From Candidatus Gastranaerophilales bacterium (lineage in GTDB: Bacteria > Cyanobacteriota > Vampirovibrionia > Gastranaerophilales > JAQUYY01): a stretch of 9,414 nucleotides of DNA. A program made the position numbers and the translations under genes. Shown here in pieces: positions 1 through 6,406 of this stretch. Numbering within the stretch: the first letter of the stretch is position 1; each line of letters starts with the position of its first letter. The notes under the pieces were generated by a model, which did no database searches, was not told the DNA's origin, and worked only from the letters and a program-made list of their open reading frames with translations. The stretch lies in contig JAQUYY010000057.1 of the NCBI GenBank assembly GCA_028691575.1, forward strand, positions 1-9,414, read 5' to 3'.

Positions 1-1369
1 AATTTCAGATGAAGCTATAATTGCAGCTGTAAGTCTTTCTGATAAATACATTACAGATAGGTTTTTGCCGGATAAAGCAATTGATATTATAGATGAAGCA
101 AGTTCAAGAGTTAGATTACAAGCTACTTCTCTTCCTCCGGAAGGAAAAGAAGTAGAAAAAGAGCTTAAAGCGGTTATCAGAGAAAAAGAGCAGGCTATCA
201 GAGATCAAGAATTTGAAAAAGCCAGCCAACTAAGAGATACGGAAGCTGATTTAAAAGAAAAAATAAGAGAAATTTCTCAAAAATGGAAAACAGAGCAAGA
301 AGCAAATAAAGCAACTGTTTCGATTGAGGAAGTAGCTCATATTGTAAGCACTTGGACAGGTATTCCCGTTACGAAAATTACTGAAGGTGAAAGCGAAAGA
401 CTTCTTAAGCTTGAAGATACACTTCATAATAGAGTTATTGGACAGCATTCTGCGGTTGTTTCAATTTCAAAAGCTATCAGAAGAGCAAGAGTTGGTTTAA
501 AAGCACCTAACAGACCTATTGGAAGTTTTATTTTTAGCGGTCCTACAGGTGTTGGTAAAACAGAATTAGCTAAATCACTTGCTGAAGCTATGTTTGGCTC
601 AGAAGATAATATGATAAGGGTAGATATGTCAGAATTTATGGAAAAACATTCTACCAGCAAACTTATCGGATCTCCTCCGGGATATGTCGGATACAATGAA
701 GGTGGGCATTTAACAGAAACTGTTCGTAAAAAGCCTTATTCCGTAATTTTATTTGATGAGATAGAAAAAGCACACCCTGATGTATTTAATTTAATGTTGC
801 AAATCCTTGATGACGGTCGTTTAACAGACTCTAGAGGACGAGTAATCAACTTTAAAAATACTATCATTATTATGACAAGTAATATTGGAGCAACCAGTAT
901 TCAAAATGCTTCTTCGCTTGGTTTCGCCGTTGCTTCCGATCAAGAAAAAGATCGTTATGAAAAACTTAAAGAAACCATATCAGAAGAAATGAAAAAATTC
1001 TTCCGTCCTGAATTCCTTAATAGGGTTGATGATACAATTGTATTTGCACACTTGTCAAAACCTGAAATCAGAGAAATTGTTGATATTATGCTAAAAGACC
1101 TTGTTAAAAGGCTTCATAGTCAGGAAATCAGCTTAGAAACACCTGATGAAGTTAAAGATTTCTTGGCTGATGAAGGATATAGTGATGCTTACGGCGCAAG
1201 ACCTTTAAGAAGGGTCATTCAGAAAAAATTAGAAGATCCAATTGCCGAAGAGATTCTTTCCGGTATTTATAAAAACGGTGATGCAATCAAATTAAGCCTT
1301 GAGGATAAAGAAATTAAATTTGAAAGAATTGCCGGAGAAAAACAGCCTGAAGAATTGGTTGTTGAATAA
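1..1369 (+). CDS. clpC: ATP-dependent Clp protease ATP-binding subunit ClpC, 3' part (5' end outside window)
   Basis: AAA+ unfoldase that forms a hexamer, unfolds cytoplasmic substrates and feeds them to the ClpP peptidase. The reading frame is already open at base 2 (ISDEAIIAAVSLSDKYI), so the TTG at base 65 is internal and about 455 C-terminal residues are visible of an expected 810-850. In order: the end of the first ATPase domain; a charged coiled-coil linker with a UVR motif (about 170-280); the second ATPase domain with Walker A GPTGVGKT (539-562), Walker B VILFDE (743-760), sensor-1 TSN (875-883), arginine finger in FLNRVDD (near 1022) and sensor-2 GARPLRR (1193-1213). The tripeptide LGF at 917-925 sits where ClpC, ClpA and ClpX carry their ClpP-docking loop. 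This loop and the UVR linker argue for ClpC rather than the disaggregase ClpB. A strong hairpin follows the stop codon. Confidence 0.97.
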   Translation, partial: ISDEAIIAAVSLSDKYITDRFLPDKAIDIIDEASSRVRLQATSLPPEGKEVEKELKAVIREKEQAIRDQEFEKASQLRDTEADLKEKIREISQKWKTEQEANKATVSIEEVAHIVSTWTGIPVTKITEGESERLLKLEDTLHNRVIGQHSAVVSISKAIRRARVGLKAPNRPIGSFIFSGPTGVGKTELAKSLAEAMFGSEDNMIRVDMSEFMEKHSTSKLIGSPPGYVGYNEGGHLTETVRKKPYSVILFDEIEKAHPDVFNLMLQILDDGRLTDSRGRVINFKNTIIIMTSNIGATSIQNASSLGFAVASDQEKDRYEKLKETISEEMKKFFRPEFLNRVDDTIVFAHLSKPEIREIVDIMLKDLVKRLHSQEISLETPDEVKDFLADEGYSDAYGARPLRRVIQKKLEDPIAEEILSGIYKNGDAIKLSLEDKEIKFERIAGEKQPEELVVE

Positions 1370-1386
1370 CATCTAAAAATAAAATA

Positions 1387-1427
1387 ATTTAAAAGAGCTT
1401 ACTATAATACGGTAAGCTCTTTTAAAT
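1387..1427 (+). terminator. Intrinsic terminator after clpC, probably bidirectional
   Basis: A perfect 16-bp inverted repeat lies 17 nt after the clpC stop: arms 1387-1402 and 1412-1427 around a 9-nt loop. The base of the stem is A/T-only (TTTAAAA against TTTTAAA), so the stem ends in a T run when read from either strand, and more T-rich sequence follows (from 1431). It should end clpC transcription and insulate the downstream gene. Stem pairing was checked base by base; folding energy was not computed. Confidence 0.9.
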
Positions 1428-1559
1428 AGTGCTTTTTAATATTCAATCGGTTATTTTTTTATAAGCTAAATAAAGTTAAATTTTAGATATATTTTTTTTA
1501 TTCAATGCAGCATTCCAAGTATTTTTTGAAAGAATTATAGAGATTGAGGTTTTTTATTA

Positions 1560-2471
1560 ATGTTGGATATTATTATTTATTTTATTTTAGGAATGATATT
1601 TTTTGCAATTTTTATGGCAATAATGTTTTATGATTTATCTATAATTGATGAAATTAAATTAAATTTTTTAGGATATTTAAACGGTATCATAGGAGAATTT
1701 ACCTCATTATTTTTTAGCTATTATTCTTTTAAAATCTTTTTATTTTTACTGATATTTTTAGCTTCAATTTGTTTGGGATTTGTTTTAATTTCAATATATG
1801 AGGCTTATTTCGAAAATGCAATATTTAAATTAGCTCTTAAAAACATTGATTACAAAAAATATCCGATTAGTGAAATAATTTTAAAAGTCATAAGTTGGAA
1901 TTTTTACAGATTAAAAATCGTATTTTTACCGATTATAAAAATGCTTGTTTTTACTTTTTCGGCTTTATTATTGATTTATTTAGGATTTAATTTTATTATT
2001 ACAATCATTTCATTTAGTTTGTCTTTTACTGTATTTGTTGCAACATTTTCTATAATTAGTTTTTTGGGACTTATTTTTGCTTCTTTGCTAAAGCTGTTTT
2101 GGCGGATTATATTGACGGAATTTGCTCTTGAATGTGCTGTTAGCGAACCGGATTTGCTAAATGAATATGTTTTAAAACGCTCGAAGAAATTCATTTTTCA
2201 AAACCCTTATAATTTGATATTTTTAAGTTTAAATTATGCATTTATTTTTGCTTTGTTGTTTCAATTCGGATATTTAGCTGTTAATTCGCAGATTTTGACG
2301 TACGAAAATATGCATTATATATTGTTTGTATTATTTTTTGACTTTATCGCATGGTTAATTTTAAAATGTTTTAAAATTTATTTGTATCAAGAAAATTTGG
2401 TCAATTATTACAATAAAATCGTATTTAGTTTTGATAAAAGCTCTGATATTTTTAAAAAATTGTATATATGA
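1560..2471 (+). CDS. Uncharacterised multi-pass membrane protein
   Basis: I do not recognise this 303-residue protein. It is very rich in Phe, Ile, Leu and Tyr. Hydrophobic stretches at about residues 3-24, 57-79, 119-141, 143-180 (one long or two short segments), 217-241 and 252-275 suggest six or seven membrane helices. They are separated by short charged loops such as EFALECAVSEPDLLNEY (187-203), followed by a Lys/Arg-rich stretch, and the C-terminal tail from about 276 is soluble and Lys-rich. There is no signal peptide separate from the first helix and no catalytic motif I can name. GAGG at 1546-1549, 10 nt before the ATG, is a plausible ribosome-binding site. The gene stands alone between the clpC terminator and a T-tract. 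Two 60-base lines counted by hand (1561-1620 and 1981-2040) have 11 and 12 G/C, lower than comparable nuoH sequence (17 in 60). A transporter or envelope role is possible but unsupported. Confidence 0.8.
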   Translation: MLDIIIYFILGMIFFAIFMAIMFYDLSIIDEIKLNFLGYLNGIIGEFTSLFFSYYSFKIFLFLLIFLASICLGFVLISIYEAYFENAIFKLALKNIDYKKYPISEIILKVISWNFYRLKIVFLPIIKMLVFTFSALLLIYLGFNFIITIISFSLSFTVFVATFSIISFLGLIFASLLKLFWRIILTEFALECAVSEPDLLNEYVLKRSKKFIFQNPYNLIFLSLNYAFIFALLFQFGYLAVNSQILTYENMHYILFVLFFDFIAWLILKCFKIYLYQENLVNYYNKIVFSFDKSSDIFKKLYI

Positions 2472-2490
2472 ATTTTCATCGTTTTTTTTT
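2468..2490 (+). terminator. Weak hairpin plus nine-T tract after the membrane gene
   Basis: A short inverted repeat, ATGA...TCAT, overlaps the stop codon of the membrane gene and is followed by CG and nine consecutive T (2482-2490). The T tract is convincing, but a 4-bp A/T-rich stem is much weaker than the clpC terminator, so this may act poorly. It also abuts the 3' end of the minus-strand gene fragment at 2489. Confidence 0.35.
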
Positions 2491-2620
2491 AAATTATCTC
2501 TTCCATTATTTTATGGGCAACGCCTTCTGTTTTTCTATGATTATTAGCAATTTTAGTCGGATCAAAATCCGCCGCAGCAATAATTTTATTAGAAATATCC
2601 GAAGTTAAAAACTTTAAACC
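2489..2620 (-). pseudogene. Minus-strand C-terminal gene remnant, family unidentified
   Basis: Read on the minus strand, 43 codons run from 2620 down to a TAA at 2489-2491. They begin GLKFLTSDISNKII, continue AAADFDPTKIANNHRK, and end TEGVAHKIMEEII. The mixed charged, amphipathic composition and codons such as GCG GCG GAT and CCG look like a real protein C-terminus and unlike the surrounding A/T-rich non-coding sequence. An in-frame TAG lies directly upstream (2621-2623 on the + strand). There is no ATG except one six codons from the end and no ribosome-binding site, so it cannot be expressed as it stands. Upstream on the same strand (2621-2830) no frame continues the protein convincingly. 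The simplest reading is the 3' end of a deleted or decayed gene. I could not assign a family. Confidence 0.5.
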
Positions 2621-2672
2621 CTATTGGAAAAATAAAATTTATACCTGTCGTAAAAAATAATTGAAATAATAA

Positions 2673-2750
2673 TTATGTTAATAAAATTAAAGATTAAAAA
2701 ATCGCTGATTTTTCAAGGATTTTATTGATATTTTGATTCTATTAACATAA
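2673..2750. repeat. Nested inverted repeats upstream of nuoA
   Basis: An 11-bp perfect inverted repeat, TTATGTTAATA (2673-2683) and TATTAACATAA (2740-2750), encloses 56 nt. Inside it are a second pair, ATAAAAT (2681-2687) with ATTTTAT (2719-2725), which overlaps the outer arm by 3 nt, and a tight 7-bp hairpin, AAAAATC-GCT-GATTTTT (2697-2713). As RNA this could be a structured leader with a central hairpin; as DNA it could be an operator or the relic of a small mobile repeat. No flanking target duplication is evident. In sequence this A/T-rich some pairing is expected by chance. Confidence 0.4.
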
Positions 2751-2817
2751 ATATTTTTTAAAATATTTATAAATAATTAAAAAATTCATGATAGATTATA
2801 TATAACTAAGGGCGATT

Positions 2818-2825
2818 AGGTGGGG
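2818..2825 (+). promoter_or_regulatory. Ribosome-binding site of nuoA
   Basis: AGGTGGGG is a rare G-rich island in the A/T-rich leader. Its AGGTGG core ends 7 nt before the nuoA ATG, which fixes that start and predicts strong initiation at the head of the operon. Confidence 0.8.
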
Positions 2826-2830
2826 ATAAA

Positions 2831-3190
2831 ATGCTAATAAAAGGTTACGGGATTTTGGCAATGTTTATAATATTATCAACTGCTTTTGCGTTAGCAGCAG
2901 TTGTAATGTCGTGGCTTGTTCAGCCAAAAGCTCCTAATGATAACAAAAAAGCTACTTATGAATGTGGGATGAAGCCGATTGGTGATGCTCAAATTCAATT
3001 TGACATAAAATATTACCTCTACGCATTAATGTTTTTGATTTTTGATGTAGAAGCCGTGTTTCTGTTTCCATGGGCAGTTGCTTATAACAAATTAGGGTTA
3101 TTTGCTCTAGTTGAAGCAATAATATTCATCGGAATACTTTTTATCGGTCTTGTATATGCCTGGAAAAAGGATATTCTGAAATGGCAATAA
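2831..3190 (+). CDS. nuoA: NADH-quinone oxidoreductase subunit A
   Basis: Small membrane subunit of complex I (119 residues, normal for the family) at the junction of the peripheral and membrane arms next to NuoH. Three hydrophobic helices at about 5-30, 60-82 and 88-112 fit the family topology. The loop between helices 1 and 2 carries the diagnostic YECG (residues 43-46, Cys45), which lines the loop near the quinone cavity. Helix 2 contains FDVEAVFLFPWAV (71-83) with the conserved acidic residues Asp72 and Glu74, and helix 3 has the conserved Glu95 and ends in YAW. It is the first gene of the operon and overlaps nuoB by 10 nt, so the two are probably translationally coupled. Confidence 0.97.
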   Translation: MLIKGYGILAMFIILSTAFALAAVVMSWLVQPKAPNDNKKATYECGMKPIGDAQIQFDIKYYLYALMFLIFDVEAVFLFPWAVAYNKLGLFALVEAIIFIGILFIGLVYAWKKDILKWQ

Positions 3191-3804
3191 ATAATGGATT
3201 AAAAGTTATTTTAACAAGTGTTGATTGGGTTTATAATTGGGCGCATTCAAATTCTTTATGGCCATTGACTTTTGCTACATCATGTTGTGGTATTGAAATG
3301 ATATCAACAAGTGCAGCTTCTTATGATATTGCAAGATTCGGCTCGGAAGTATTTAGAGCAACTCCAAGACAGGCTGATTTAATAATAACAGCAGGAACAA
3401 TTACACATAAAATGGCACCGGCACTGGTTAGATTATACGAACAAATGCCGGAACCCAAATACGTTATGGCGATGGGAGCATGCACAATTACCGGCGGAAT
3501 GTTTGAAAACGACTCTTACTCTGTCGTAAGAGGAGTAGATAGGCTTATTCCCGTTGATATTTTTATTCCGGGATGTCCACCAAGACCGGAAGCATTGCTA
3601 GATGGGCTTATTCAGCTTCAAAAAAAGATTAGAACAGAAACTCTGGCGGATAGAAAAAAATATTTAGAAGTTCATAAACCAAGAGTAAAATTACCGGAAG
3701 ATGATTCTGAAATTTTGCTTGCAGTAGAGGGGATTGAAATTATGCAATGGGGAATTCAGGATAAAGCTCTTCCTCTAGATAATATTGAAATGGTGAAAAG
3801 ATGA
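3181..3804 (+). CDS. nuoB: NADH-quinone oxidoreductase subunit B (cluster N2)
   Basis: Peripheral-arm subunit that binds the terminal [4Fe-4S] cluster N2, the direct electron donor to quinone. The four family ligands are all present: tandem Cys35-Cys36 in TSCCGIEM, Cys101 in GACTITGG and Cys132 in PGCPPRPEAL. The conserved stretch RFGSEVFRATPRQADLII (52-69) is also intact. At 207 residues it is within the family range, with a charged C-terminal extension from about residue 150. The ATG lies inside the last codons of nuoA, and AAAGGA at 3166-3171, 9 nt upstream, supports it. The end overlaps nuoC in an ATGA arrangement. Similarity to the small subunit of NiFe hydrogenases is general for this family; the nuo neighbours settle the call. 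Confidence 0.98.
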   Translation: MAINNGLKVILTSVDWVYNWAHSNSLWPLTFATSCCGIEMISTSAASYDIARFGSEVFRATPRQADLIITAGTITHKMAPALVRLYEQMPEPKYVMAMGACTITGGMFENDSYSVVRGVDRLIPVDIFIPGCPPRPEALLDGLIQLQKKIRTETLADRKKYLEVHKPRVKLPEDDSEILLAVEGIEIMQWGIQDKALPLDNIEMVKR

Positions 3805-4178
3805 CATATATTGAAGCTCAAGGTATTCTAAATAAAGCAAAAGAATTAAAGACAGAAGGTTTTGACCTTTTGCTATCCATTTTTGCTCAAGAAACAGCCG
3901 AAAATATCGAATGCATTTATCATTTTTGTTCAACAATAAATAATCAAGAAATTATCTTAAAAACAAAATTAGATAAAAATAATCCGAGAATTGAAAGCAT
4001 TTCAAGCTTGTATAAAACTGCGGATTGGAATGAGAGAGAAACTTTTGATTTATTTGGGGTTGAATTTTTAAATCATCCGAATTTAAAAAGAATTTTACTT
4101 CCAAATGACTGGAAAGGGCATCCTTTAAGAAAAGATTATAAACAAGATGATGAAAGATTGAGTTGGAACGAAAGATAA
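3801..4178 (+). CDS. nuoC: NADH-quinone oxidoreductase subunit C (30 kDa type), short form
   Basis: Peripheral-arm subunit without a cofactor that packs against NuoD and NuoB. The 30-kDa family signature is clear: ERETFDLFGVEFLNHPNLKR (78-97) followed by ILLPNDWKGHPLRKDY (98-113). The N-terminal half carries FDLLLSIFAQ and IECIYHF, matching the beta-sheet part of the family. At 125 residues it is shorter than the usual 150-200, trimmed at both ends rather than broken. NuoC is a separate protein here, unlike the NuoCD fusions of enterobacteria and many Bacteroidota. The ATG overlaps the nuoB stop (ATGA), and only a weak G-rich site (GGTG near 3792) precedes it, so re-initiation after nuoB is likely. 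Confidence 0.95.
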   Translation: MTYIEAQGILNKAKELKTEGFDLLLSIFAQETAENIECIYHFCSTINNQEIILKTKLDKNNPRIESISSLYKTADWNERETFDLFGVEFLNHPNLKRILLPNDWKGHPLRKDYKQDDERLSWNER

Positions 4179-5296
4179 TGACAACAGCTTTAGATAACAG
4201 AGAAATGTTAATAAATATTGGTCCTCAACACCCGAGTACTCACGGCGTTTTACGACTAAAAATGAGGCTTGAAGGTGAAATTATTAAAGATACAGAGCCC
4301 ATAATCGGCTATCTTCACAGAGGGATGGAAAAACTAGCCGAAAGTCGTTCGTATTGTCAGTATTTGCCAATGGTTGATAGAATTGACTATCTTTCAAGTT
4401 TTTTCAATTTGGCTTCTTTTTGTATGGCAGTAGAAAATTTATCAGAATTTGAAGTTCCTGGAAAAGCTCAATATATAAGAGTTATAACCATGGAATTAAA
4501 CCGCATAGCGTCTCATTTGCTGTGGCTGGGTTCGTTTTTGCTTGATATGGGAGCAACTTCCCCGTTATTTTATACTTTCAGAGAAAGAGAAGAAATAATC
4601 AAATTATTTGAAGACTTAGCAGGCGCAAGGCTTTTATACAATTATTATTGTTTTGGCGGTGTAAAAAAAGATATTCCTGAAGGTTGGGATAAAAAGGTTT
4701 TAGAAGTTTGTAAGAAACTTCCAAAATATATAAAAGAGTATGAAGCAATAATTACTAAAAACCCTATTGTACTTGAAAGAACAAAATGTGTGGGTGTCTT
4801 AGATAAAACTACCGCTTTAAGTTACGGAATTACAGGTCCAAATTTAAGAGCTAGCGGTGTTAATTATGATTTGAGAAAAGTAAAACCTTATTCTGTTTAT
4901 AATGAGCTTAATTTTAAAGTTTGTACAGCCCAAAATGGTGACTGTCACGACAGATACAGAGTTAGGGTTGATGAAATGTTAGAGTCTGTAAAAATAATTG
5001 AACAAGCAATAAAAAAACTTCCTGATCAAGAAGATGTTTTGTTTACAAAAAAAATTGCGCCTGCTGTTTTTAAAGCACCTGAAGGAGAAACAGTTTCTTT
5101 GATTGAATCCCCAAGAGGCATTACAGCTTGTTATTTAACATCTGACGGAACAATCAAACCTCAAAGAGTAAAATGGCGGACCGGTTCGTTTTCGGCAGTT
5201 CAATTATTGCCGGAACTTATAAAAAACAGACAATATGCTGATTTAATGCCTATTCTTGGCAGTTTAGACATTGTATTGCCTGAAGTGGATAGGTAG
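4178..5296 (+). CDS. nuoD: NADH-quinone oxidoreductase subunit D (49 kDa, quinone site)
   Basis: Largest connecting-arm subunit, which forms the quinone pocket with NuoB and is evolutionarily related to the large subunit of NiFe hydrogenases. Seen in order: GPQHPSTHGVLR (15-26) with the pocket histidines, GYLHRGMEK (44-52), RIDY (68-71) containing the conserved quinone-contacting Asp-Tyr pair, ELNRIASHLLWLG (106-118), GARLLYNYYCFGGV (149-162), GDCHDRYRVRVDEM and ESPRG, ending in the canonical GSLDIVLPEVDR. I chose the ATG at 4178, which overlaps the nuoC stop as TAATG, giving 372 residues. A TTG at 4163 would add only five residues that are not family-like. The hydrogenase Ni-ligand CxxC pairs are absent, as expected for NuoD. 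Confidence 0.97.
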   Translation: MTTALDNREMLINIGPQHPSTHGVLRLKMRLEGEIIKDTEPIIGYLHRGMEKLAESRSYCQYLPMVDRIDYLSSFFNLASFCMAVENLSEFEVPGKAQYIRVITMELNRIASHLLWLGSFLLDMGATSPLFYTFREREEIIKLFEDLAGARLLYNYYCFGGVKKDIPEGWDKKVLEVCKKLPKYIKEYEAIITKNPIVLERTKCVGVLDKTTALSYGITGPNLRASGVNYDLRKVKPYSVYNELNFKVCTAQNGDCHDRYRVRVDEMLESVKIIEQAIKKLPDQEDVLFTKKIAPAVFKAPEGETVSLIESPRGITACYLTSDGTIKPQRVKWRTGSFSAVQLLPELIKNRQYADLMPILGSLDIVLPEVDR

Positions 5297-5301
5297 TGGA
5301 G
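5297..5301 (+). promoter_or_regulatory. Ribosome-binding site that sets the nuoH start
   Basis: TGGAG ends 5 nt before the ATG at 5307, just after the nuoD stop. It supports that ATG over the in-frame TTG at 5271, which lies inside nuoD and has no ribosome-binding site. Confidence 0.6.
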
Positions 5302-5306
5302 TTTTT

Positions 5307-6398
5307 ATGTACGATTTATATTTAAAACTTTTAGAAAATATAGGAATTCCTGAAATACTTATAGATATTACATGGCCTATAATTCCATTCATTGCAATTG
5401 CTGCGCTAATGGTCATTGTGGTTATTTTCCTTGTTTTAATGGAAAGAAAGGTTCTTGCTTATTTAACTATAAGAAAAGGACCTAATAGAGTAGGGCCTTT
5501 TGGCTTGTTTCAAACGGTTGCAGATGCCATAAAACTTCTTTTTAAAGAAGATATTATGTCCAAAGATTCAAATAAAGTTTTATTTACTCTTGCTCCTATA
5601 ATATTTTTCGTTCCGGTAATGGTTATTTACGGCTTAGTACCTTATACAAGCAATTTTTTAGCTATAAATGCAGCAACAGGGTTATTTTTAATTATTGCAA
5701 TATCTTCGATTTCAACTGTAGGAATTGTTTTAGCAGGATGGTCAAGTAATAATAAATATTCAATATTAGGTGGAATGAGGGCAGCAGCACAAGCTATAAG
5801 CTATGAAATCCCTCTTGTAATATCTGCTATTAGCATTGCAGTACTTGCCGGAACTTTAAACTTACAAGAAATCGTAATTTTACAACATGGGGGCTTGATG
5901 AATTGGTTTTTCTTGCCGGCTATGATTGGTTTTGTAGTATTTTTTATATGTTCAATAGCAGAAATAAATCGTGTGCCTTTTGACATACCTGAAGCTGAAA
6001 GTGAGCTTGTGAGCGGTTATAATACAGAATATTCAGGGATGAAGTTTGCTCTTTTCTTTTTAGCGGAATATGCGGCTTTATTTATAATAAGCGTTTTAAT
6101 TTCGACCCTATTTTTAGGGGGGTATTTATCGCCATTTAACGATTATATCAGCGTAATTTTATTCAAGGACATAATAACAAACAATACGATTTTTGATGCT
6201 GTTATCCAATTAGAACAGGCTTTTTGGCTTGTAGCAAAAACTTATTTTATTATATTTGTAATTATGTGGATCAGAGCTACACTTCCGCGTCTTAGAGCAG
6301 ACCAATTAATGGATTTTAGCTGGAAATTCCTGTTGCCATTATCTTTGGTAAACTTATTTATCGTAGCAGTATATAGGTTTTTGAACCCTATTTTATAA
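5307..6398 (+). CDS. nuoH: NADH-quinone oxidoreductase subunit H (quinone channel)
   Basis: Membrane subunit that anchors the peripheral arm and forms the entry channel for quinone. From the ATG at 5307 it has 363 residues and about eight hydrophobic helices, as usual. The first conserved loop has MERKVLAYLTIRKGPNRVGP (45-64) and continues to the KLL.KE motif. The long loop EINRVPFDIPEAESELV (219-235) followed by YNTEYSG carries the cluster of acidic residues that couples quinone chemistry to proton pumping. The C-terminal motif IRATLPRLRADQLM (322-335) is intact. Thr-Ile occupies a position in the first loop where most relatives have Gln before the Arg. There are 10 nt between the nuoD stop and this start: this is exactly where nuoE-F-G would sit in a 14-subunit operon. 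Confidence 0.97.
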   Translation: MYDLYLKLLENIGIPEILIDITWPIIPFIAIAALMVIVVIFLVLMERKVLAYLTIRKGPNRVGPFGLFQTVADAIKLLFKEDIMSKDSNKVLFTLAPIIFFVPVMVIYGLVPYTSNFLAINAATGLFLIIAISSISTVGIVLAGWSSNNKYSILGGMRAAAQAISYEIPLVISAISIAVLAGTLNLQEIVILQHGGLMNWFFLPAMIGFVVFFICSIAEINRVPFDIPEAESELVSGYNTEYSGMKFALFFLAEYAALFIISVLISTLFLGGYLSPFNDYISVILFKDIITNNTIFDAVIQLEQAFWLVAKTYFIIFVIMWIRATLPRLRADQLMDFSWKFLLPLSLVNLFIVAVYRFLNPIL

Positions 6399-6406
6399 GA
6401 GGAAAT

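Larger units (their letters stand above)
2472..2830. other. 359-base gene-poor region upstream of the nuo operon
   Basis: This stretch holds the T-tract at 2482-2490, the minus-strand gene remnant at 2489-2620, the nested inverted repeats at 2673-2750, and an A/T-only palindrome (ATAAATATTTT at 2747-2757 against AAAATATTTAT at 2760-2770, 2-nt spacer). The last part must contain the nuo promoter unless transcription enters from the membrane gene. Candidates are TTGATA at 2725-2730 and TTGATT at 2733-2738 as -35 boxes, and TAAAAT at 2759-2764 or TATAAC at 2801-2806 as -10 boxes. No pair has both good matches and normal 16-18 nt spacing, so I do not call a promoter. No intact gene, tRNA or recognised riboswitch was seen. 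Confidence 0.6.

Noticed and set aside
251..696. Two minus-strand open frames opposite clpC
   Set aside because: They are shadows of clpC codons and their translations show no family-like features.
1403..1408. TATAAT in the loop of the clpC terminator as a promoter -10 box
   Set aside because: No acceptable -35 box about 17 nt upstream, and the position is explained by the terminator loop.
1460..1465. TATAAG as a -10 box for the membrane gene
   Set aside because: The sequence 16-18 nt upstream does not resemble TTGACA; such hexamers are frequent by chance in DNA this A/T-rich.
1504..1514. AATGC-A-GCATT palindrome in the region before the membrane gene
   Set aside because: A 5-bp palindrome with a one-base centre is too short to call an operator without other copies.
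1976..2194. Minus-strand open frame opposite the membrane gene
   Set aside because: A shadow: no ribosome-binding site, and the + strand frame has far better coding character.
4163..4177. Upstream TTG start for nuoD
   Set aside because: The ATG at 4178 forms a standard TAATG junction with nuoC, and the five extra residues are not family-like.
5271..5306. Upstream TTG start for nuoH
   Set aside because: It would overlap nuoD by 26 nt without a ribosome-binding site and add residues unlike NuoH; the ATG at 5307 has TGGAG in front.
5801..5986. Minus-strand open frame opposite nuoH
   Set aside because: Fully antisense to the most conserved part of nuoH.
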